NCBI GenBank assembly: GCA_900752115.1
Contig: CAADUC010000031.1
Location: 1 to 26,396, forward strand
Origin: Clostridia bacterium
GTDB lineage: Bacteria; Bacillota; Clostridia; Oscillospirales; Acutalibacteraceae
Direction of reading: 5' to 3'
Length of the DNA: 26,396 nucleotides
The position numbers were made by a program, and so were the translations under genes. Shown here in pieces: positions 23,265 to 26,396 of the stretch; positions within the stretch are counted from its first letter, which is position 1, and every line of letters starts with the position of its first letter. Below the pieces are notes generated by a model. That model worked only from the letters and a program-made list of their open reading frames with translations. It had not been told where the DNA came from and ran no database searches.

Positions 23265-24584
23265 ATGAAAATCACATTTCTTGGAGCCGGCAGCACAGTG
23301 TTTGCGAAGAATGTGCTCGGCGATGCAATGCTTTGCGACGTGCTTTCTGACAGCGAGATCTGCCTTTATGACATTGACGGCGCGCGTCTTAAGGAATCGT
23401 TCCTGATGCTTGACAACATCAACCGCAACAGCAATGCGGGCAAAGCCTCCATCAAGACCTTCCTCGGCGTCGAGAACCGCAAAGAGGCGCTGCGCGGGGC
23501 GGATTTTGTTGTGAATGCAATCCAGGTCGGCGGCTATGAGCCCTGCACCGTGATTGATTTTGAGATTCCGAAAAAATATGGTCTTCGCCAGACGATTGCC
23601 GATACGCTCGGTATCGGCGGCATCATGCGGGCCCTTCGTACCATCCCGGTGATGGAGGACTTTGCGCGCGACATCGAGGAGGTTTGCCCGAACGCCTGGT
23701 TCCTGAACTACACGAATCCGATGGCAATGCTCAGCGGCTTCATGCAGCGCTATACCGGCGTTAAGACGGTCGGACTGTGCCACAGCGTGCAGGTTTGTTC
23801 GCAGCATCTCCTTGAATCACTCGACATGAAAGACAAGCTTGAGGGACGTCGGGAGCTGATCGCCGGCATCAACCATATGGCGTGGCTGCTCGATATCCGC
23901 GACAAGGACGGCAATGATCTGTATCCCGAAATTCGCCGGCGTGCTTTGGCAAAGAACGATTCGGAGAAGCACACCGATATGGTCCGCTTTGAGTACATCC
24001 GCCGTCTGGGCTATTACTGCACGGAATCGAGCGAGCACAATTCCGAGTATAATCCGTTCTTCATCAAGTCCAGATACCCCGAGCTGATTGAGCGCTACAA
24101 CATTCCGCTGGATGAGTATCCGCGCCGCTGCGTCAAGCAGATCGAGGATTGGAACAAACGCCGCGATGAGCTTGTGCATGACGCTACCCTGACGCACGAG
24201 AGAAGCCGCGAGTATGCTTCCCGTATCATGGAGGCAATTGTGACGAACGAGCCGTACAAGATCGGCGGCAATGTTCTCAATACCGGCCTGATTGACAACC
24301 TTCCCTCCGACGCCTGCGTTGAGGTGCCCTGCCTTGTCGACGGAAGCGGCGTAACGCCCTGCCATGTCGGACGTCTGCCGGTTCAGCTGGCCGCGATGAA
24401 CATGACGAACATCAACGTACAGCTGCTCACCATTGAAGCGGCGGTTACGAAGAAGCGTGATCTCATTTACAATGCCGCTATGCTGGAACCGCATACGGCC
24501 GCAGAGCTGTCGATCGACGATATCGTGAAGATGGTTGATGAGCTGATTGAGGCTCACGGCGACTACCTGCCCAAATATCACTGA
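23265..24584 (+). CDS. melA: Alpha-galactosidase, glycoside hydrolase family 4
   Basis: GH4 alpha-galactosidases use NAD+ and a divalent metal (usually Mn2+) to hydrolyse melibiose and raffinose-type sugars in the cytosol by a redox mechanism. AGGAGGA at 23250-23256 sets the ATG at 23265. The 439-residue protein starts MKITFLGAGSTVFAKNVLGD (NAD-binding). It carries QVGGYEPCTVIDFEIPKKYGL and DTLGIGGIMRALR, typical of MelA-like members. The metal/substrate site includes NYTNPMAM (148-155), LCHSVQ with Cys172 and His173, and GINHMAW with His204. Family specificity varies (glucosidase, galacturonidase), but the overall match is closest to MelA. No sugar transporter gene is in the window. It stands alone before a strong terminator. 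Confidence 0.92.
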   Translation: MKITFLGAGSTVFAKNVLGDAMLCDVLSDSEICLYDIDGARLKESFLMLDNINRNSNAGKASIKTFLGVENRKEALRGADFVVNAIQVGGYEPCTVIDFEIPKKYGLRQTIADTLGIGGIMRALRTIPVMEDFARDIEEVCPNAWFLNYTNPMAMLSGFMQRYTGVKTVGLCHSVQVCSQHLLESLDMKDKLEGRRELIAGINHMAWLLDIRDKDGNDLYPEIRRRALAKNDSEKHTDMVRFEYIRRLGYYCTESSEHNSEYNPFFIKSRYPELIERYNIPLDEYPRRCVKQIEDWNKRRDELVHDATLTHERSREYASRIMEAIVTNEPYKIGGNVLNTGLIDNLPSDACVEVPCLVDGSGVTPCHVGRLPVQLAAMNMTNINVQLLTIEAAVTKKRDLIYNAAMLEPHTAAELSIDDIVKMVDELIEAHGDYLPKYH

Positions 24585-24591
24585 GAAAACG

Positions 24592-24628
24592 AACAGGGCC
24601 TGCGGAATGTTCCGCAGGCCCTGTTTTT
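24592..24628 (+). terminator. Terminator after melA
   Basis: AACAGGGCCTGCGGAA (24592-24607) is exactly complementary to 24610-24625 with a 2-base apparent loop, and T6 follows. The stop codon of the convergent acetyltransferase gene lies at the end of this T-run. Confidence 0.94.
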
Positions 24629-25053
24629 TACAGACGTTTCTGCATCATGGTGTGCGGTACGGATTCGTCATACACGGTTTCGCCGTATGCAGCGTAACCG
24701 AGCGACTCATAAAATCCTTTGGCGCGCACCTGAGCGCAGAGATGGATTTCCCGCGCGCCGAGTGAGCGCGCTTTTTCCTCGAGCGCTTCCATTACCTGCG
24801 CGCCGAGGCGGGTTCCGCGATGCTCCTGCCGCACGGCAATTCGCCCGATGATATAACCGAGTTCCCGCGCAGAGTCCGGAAACAGCCGTCCTGTTGCGAG
24901 GGGAAGCCCGTTCTCCCAGATGACAGCGTGCCATGCCCCCGGATCGACGTCGTCAAACTCAGAAGCCTCCGTAAACCCCTGCTCACGGACGAAAACCTCG
25001 AGACGGATCTGCCTCCCTCCGGCCGGCAGCCCTCTTGTGACGGTGATTTCCAT
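24628..25053 (-). CDS. GNAT-family N-acetyltransferase
   Basis: This is a 141-residue single-domain GNAT enzyme that transfers an acetyl group from acetyl-CoA to an amine or protein. The start at 25053 follows AAGGAGGC with a 7-base spacer. The acetyl-CoA site is visible as IGRIAVRQEHRGTRLGAQVMEALEEKA (motif A, R/QxxGxG/A type). The C-terminal LGAREIHLCAQVRAKGFYESLGYAAYG is the usual motif B end, and FVREQGFTEASEFDDVD fits the ElaA-like N-terminal part. The substrate is unknown. It begins 14 bases after the methyltransferase stop codon, so it is the second gene of a two-gene operon. Confidence 0.9.
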   Translation of the reverse strand: MEITVTRGLPAGGRQIRLEVFVREQGFTEASEFDDVDPGAWHAVIWENGLPLATGRLFPDSARELGYIIGRIAVRQEHRGTRLGAQVMEALEEKARSLGAREIHLCAQVRAKGFYESLGYAAYGETVYDESVPHTMMQKRL

Positions 25054-25067
25054 ACCGGACGCCTCCT

Positions 25068-26285
25068 TCAGACAACCTGGAACAGGTAGAATTTCAGATA
25101 ATTGGTTTCCGGCACATTCCAGAGGATCGGATGATCGGGCGACTGCTGCCGCGCTTCGATCTGCCGCAGGGAACGGCCGGCGTCGGCCGCAGCGGGCTGC
25201 AGCATCCGGCAGAAGAGCTCCTCCGTCATAAAATGCGAGCAGGAGCATGTGGCGAGATAGCCGCCGCGCGGAAGAAGCTGCATAGCCCGGCGATTGATCT
25301 CGTGATAGCCGCGCTCGGCGCTGTGTACGGTGCCGTGCGATTTTGTAAAAGCGGGAGGATCGAGGATGATGTAATCGTATTCACGGTTTTTTGCCTCTCC
25401 CATCGCGGTGAGCAGCTCGAAAACGTTCGCTTCGCGGAAAGACATGGCTCCTGTCAGACCATTGCGGTCCGCGTTGCGCTTGGCCATGGCGAGCGCGTCG
25501 GCAGAGACGTCCACTGCGCAGACATGGGAGGCCCCGGCTTTTGCAGCGTTGAGCGCGAACGCTCCTGTGTGCGTGAAGCAGTCGAGCACGCGGCGGCCCG
25601 GGGCGAGGCGCGCGGCAGCAAGCCGGTTATATTTCTGGTCGAGGAAGAAACCGGTTTTCTGCCCGTTGACATAGTCAACCTCGTACAGGATACCGTTTTC
25701 GCAAATTTCTGTGACGCCGGGGAGATCGGTGCGCAGTCCCTCCATGGTATAGAAGCCCTTCCCTTGTTCCATACCCTCGAGCTCGCGGATGCGCACGTCG
25801 TTGCGCTCATACAGTGCCTCAATGGTTTCCCCCGACTCGCGCAGCAGCCTGACAAGCTGGCGGAAAAGCATATCCTTTCGCTGCTCGATGCCGAGGGAGA
25901 GCGTCTGCGCCACCAGAACGCTGCCGAAGCGGTCGATCGTCAGACCGGGGAAGAAGTCCGCCTCGCCGAAAATCAAACGGCAGCAGGAAAAGTCGGGGCC
26001 CATAACGGTGCGCCGGTAGTCGACAGCGTGCTGCAGGCGGCGCGTAAAGAAAGCTTCGCTGAAATCGTCGTTGGTGTTGCGGGAGATCACACGCAGGCGA
26101 ATTTTTGAGCGGCTGTTGTAAAGGGCTGTGCCGAGCCAGCGGCCCTTGCGGCTCATGACGTCAGCCAACGCGCCGTCCGGCGCTTCTCCCGCGAGAAGCT
26201 CGGTATCATAGACCCAGGGATGGCCGGCGCGGATGCTGCGTTCCGCCTTTTCTGTGACGGTAAACTGGGGATAGCTTCGTTCCAT
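25068..26285 (-). CDS. Class I rRNA large-subunit methyltransferase (RlmI-like)
   Basis: This is a SAM-dependent cytosine-5 RNA methyltransferase of the RlmI/RlmK(YccW) group; E. coli RlmI modifies C1962 of 23S rRNA. The ATG at 26285 follows AAAGGAT with a 7-base spacer; an earlier in-frame ATG at 26324 lacks a site. The 405 residues begin with a PUA-like domain (ERSIRAGHPWVYDTEL, DVMSRKGRWLGTALYN). The next block is LTIDRFGSVLVAQTLSLG. The catalytic domain has GQKTGFFLDQKYNR, the SAM motif VLDCFTHTGAFALNAAKAG, and DYIILDPPAF. The catalytic-Cys region is TCSCSHFM. The exact rRNA site in this host is inference. Confidence 0.93.
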   Translation of the reverse strand: MERSYPQFTVTEKAERSIRAGHPWVYDTELLAGEAPDGALADVMSRKGRWLGTALYNSRSKIRLRVISRNTNDDFSEAFFTRRLQHAVDYRRTVMGPDFSCCRLIFGEADFFPGLTIDRFGSVLVAQTLSLGIEQRKDMLFRQLVRLLRESGETIEALYERNDVRIRELEGMEQGKGFYTMEGLRTDLPGVTEICENGILYEVDYVNGQKTGFFLDQKYNRLAAARLAPGRRVLDCFTHTGAFALNAAKAGASHVCAVDVSADALAMAKRNADRNGLTGAMSFREANVFELLTAMGEAKNREYDYIILDPPAFTKSHGTVHSAERGYHEINRRAMQLLPRGGYLATCSCSHFMTEELFCRMLQPAAADAGRSLRQIEARQQSPDHPILWNVPETNYLKFYLFQVV

Positions 26286-26347
26286 ACTTTCTATCCTTTC
26301 TCCGGGAGAAAACCTGCCCGGCATACATTGCGGTTTTGGCAGAACTC

Positions 26348-26353
26348 ATTATA
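26348..26353 (-). promoter_or_regulatory. Extended -10 promoter of the methyltransferase operon
   Basis: On the minus strand TGCTATAAT forms an extended -10 element (TATAAT at 26353-26348), 62 bases before the ATG. No good -35 box is present. The sequence to its right (26370-26396) looks like the first arm of a GC-rich hairpin cut by the window edge. Confidence 0.6.
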
Positions 26354-26396
26354 GCACGCCTCCGGGCAAAAGAAAAGCCCGCGCGGCGGTTTCGGC

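Noticed and set aside
1..26396. tRNA, rRNA, CRISPR array, prophage or defence system
   Set aside because: I looked for cloverleaf-like stretches, regularly spaced repeats, integrase or transposase motifs and toxin-antitoxin pairs, and saw none that stand up.

Overview
The window is ordinary chromosomal DNA from a Gram-positive, anaerobic, spore-forming bacterium, most likely a Clostridia member of the Oscillospirales/Ruminococcaceae type. The evidence is strong AGGAGG-type ribosome binding sites, near-consensus sigma-A promoters (TTGACA-17-TATAAT), spmA/spmB sporulation genes, a transketolase split into two genes, a flavin reductase-rubredoxin fusion and a YtrA-type GntR regulator. GC content looks moderate. 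I see no phage, insertion sequence, CRISPR array, tRNA or rRNA. The genus is an inference and is not proven by the sequence.

Layout, left to right. (1) 1-3400: 3' part of an AICAR formyltransferase gene, purD, then glyA with its own promoter. GlyA supplies both glycine (the PurD substrate) and one-carbon units (needed for the formyltransferase step), so the block is metabolically coherent. (2) 3730-7281: rarA (replication-associated AAA+ ATPase), a high-molecular-weight rubredoxin gene, and a uraA-type uracil permease. (3) 7473-10512: a panE-like ketopantoate reductase on the minus strand, diverging from the two transketolase subunit genes; both directions have clear promoters. (4) 10583-13281: a Q/Y-rich DUF4190 membrane protein overlapping a DUF2752 membrane protein, then an M20 dipeptidase. 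(5) 13400-14947: an AbrB-like regulator with a Cys4 tail, diverging from spmA-spmB. (6) 14948-17194: a long perfect inverted repeat, then a gntR-ABC ATPase-ABC permease operon with a 36-bp palindrome on its own promoter. (7) 17204-20121: ftsH (minus) diverging from a marR-like gene and a small zinc-ribbon membrane protein, with an AT-rich 47-bp imperfect palindrome between them. (8) 20388-22987: minus-strand cluster araC-MYG1-DUF1444-like. (9) 23265-24584: GH4 alpha-galactosidase, divergent from the araC gene. (10) 24628-26285: minus-strand operon of an RlmI-like methyltransferase and a GNAT acetyltransferase.

Transcription units are well delimited. Hairpin terminators, several of them bidirectional between convergent genes, lie after glyA, the rubredoxin fusion, uraA, transketolase, pepV/abrB, the ABC operon, the zinc-ribbon gene and melA.

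No clearly new multi-gene system is visible. The best second-look items are non-coding. They are the 18-bp-arm inverted repeat at 14977-15044, a terminator with a competing downstream arm in the araC leader (23032-23121), the GntR-type and MarR-type palindromes, and a possible multi-branched RNA at 20154-20223. Among proteins, the short-loop rubredoxin fusion and the araC/MYG1/DUF1444 gene neighbourhood stand out.
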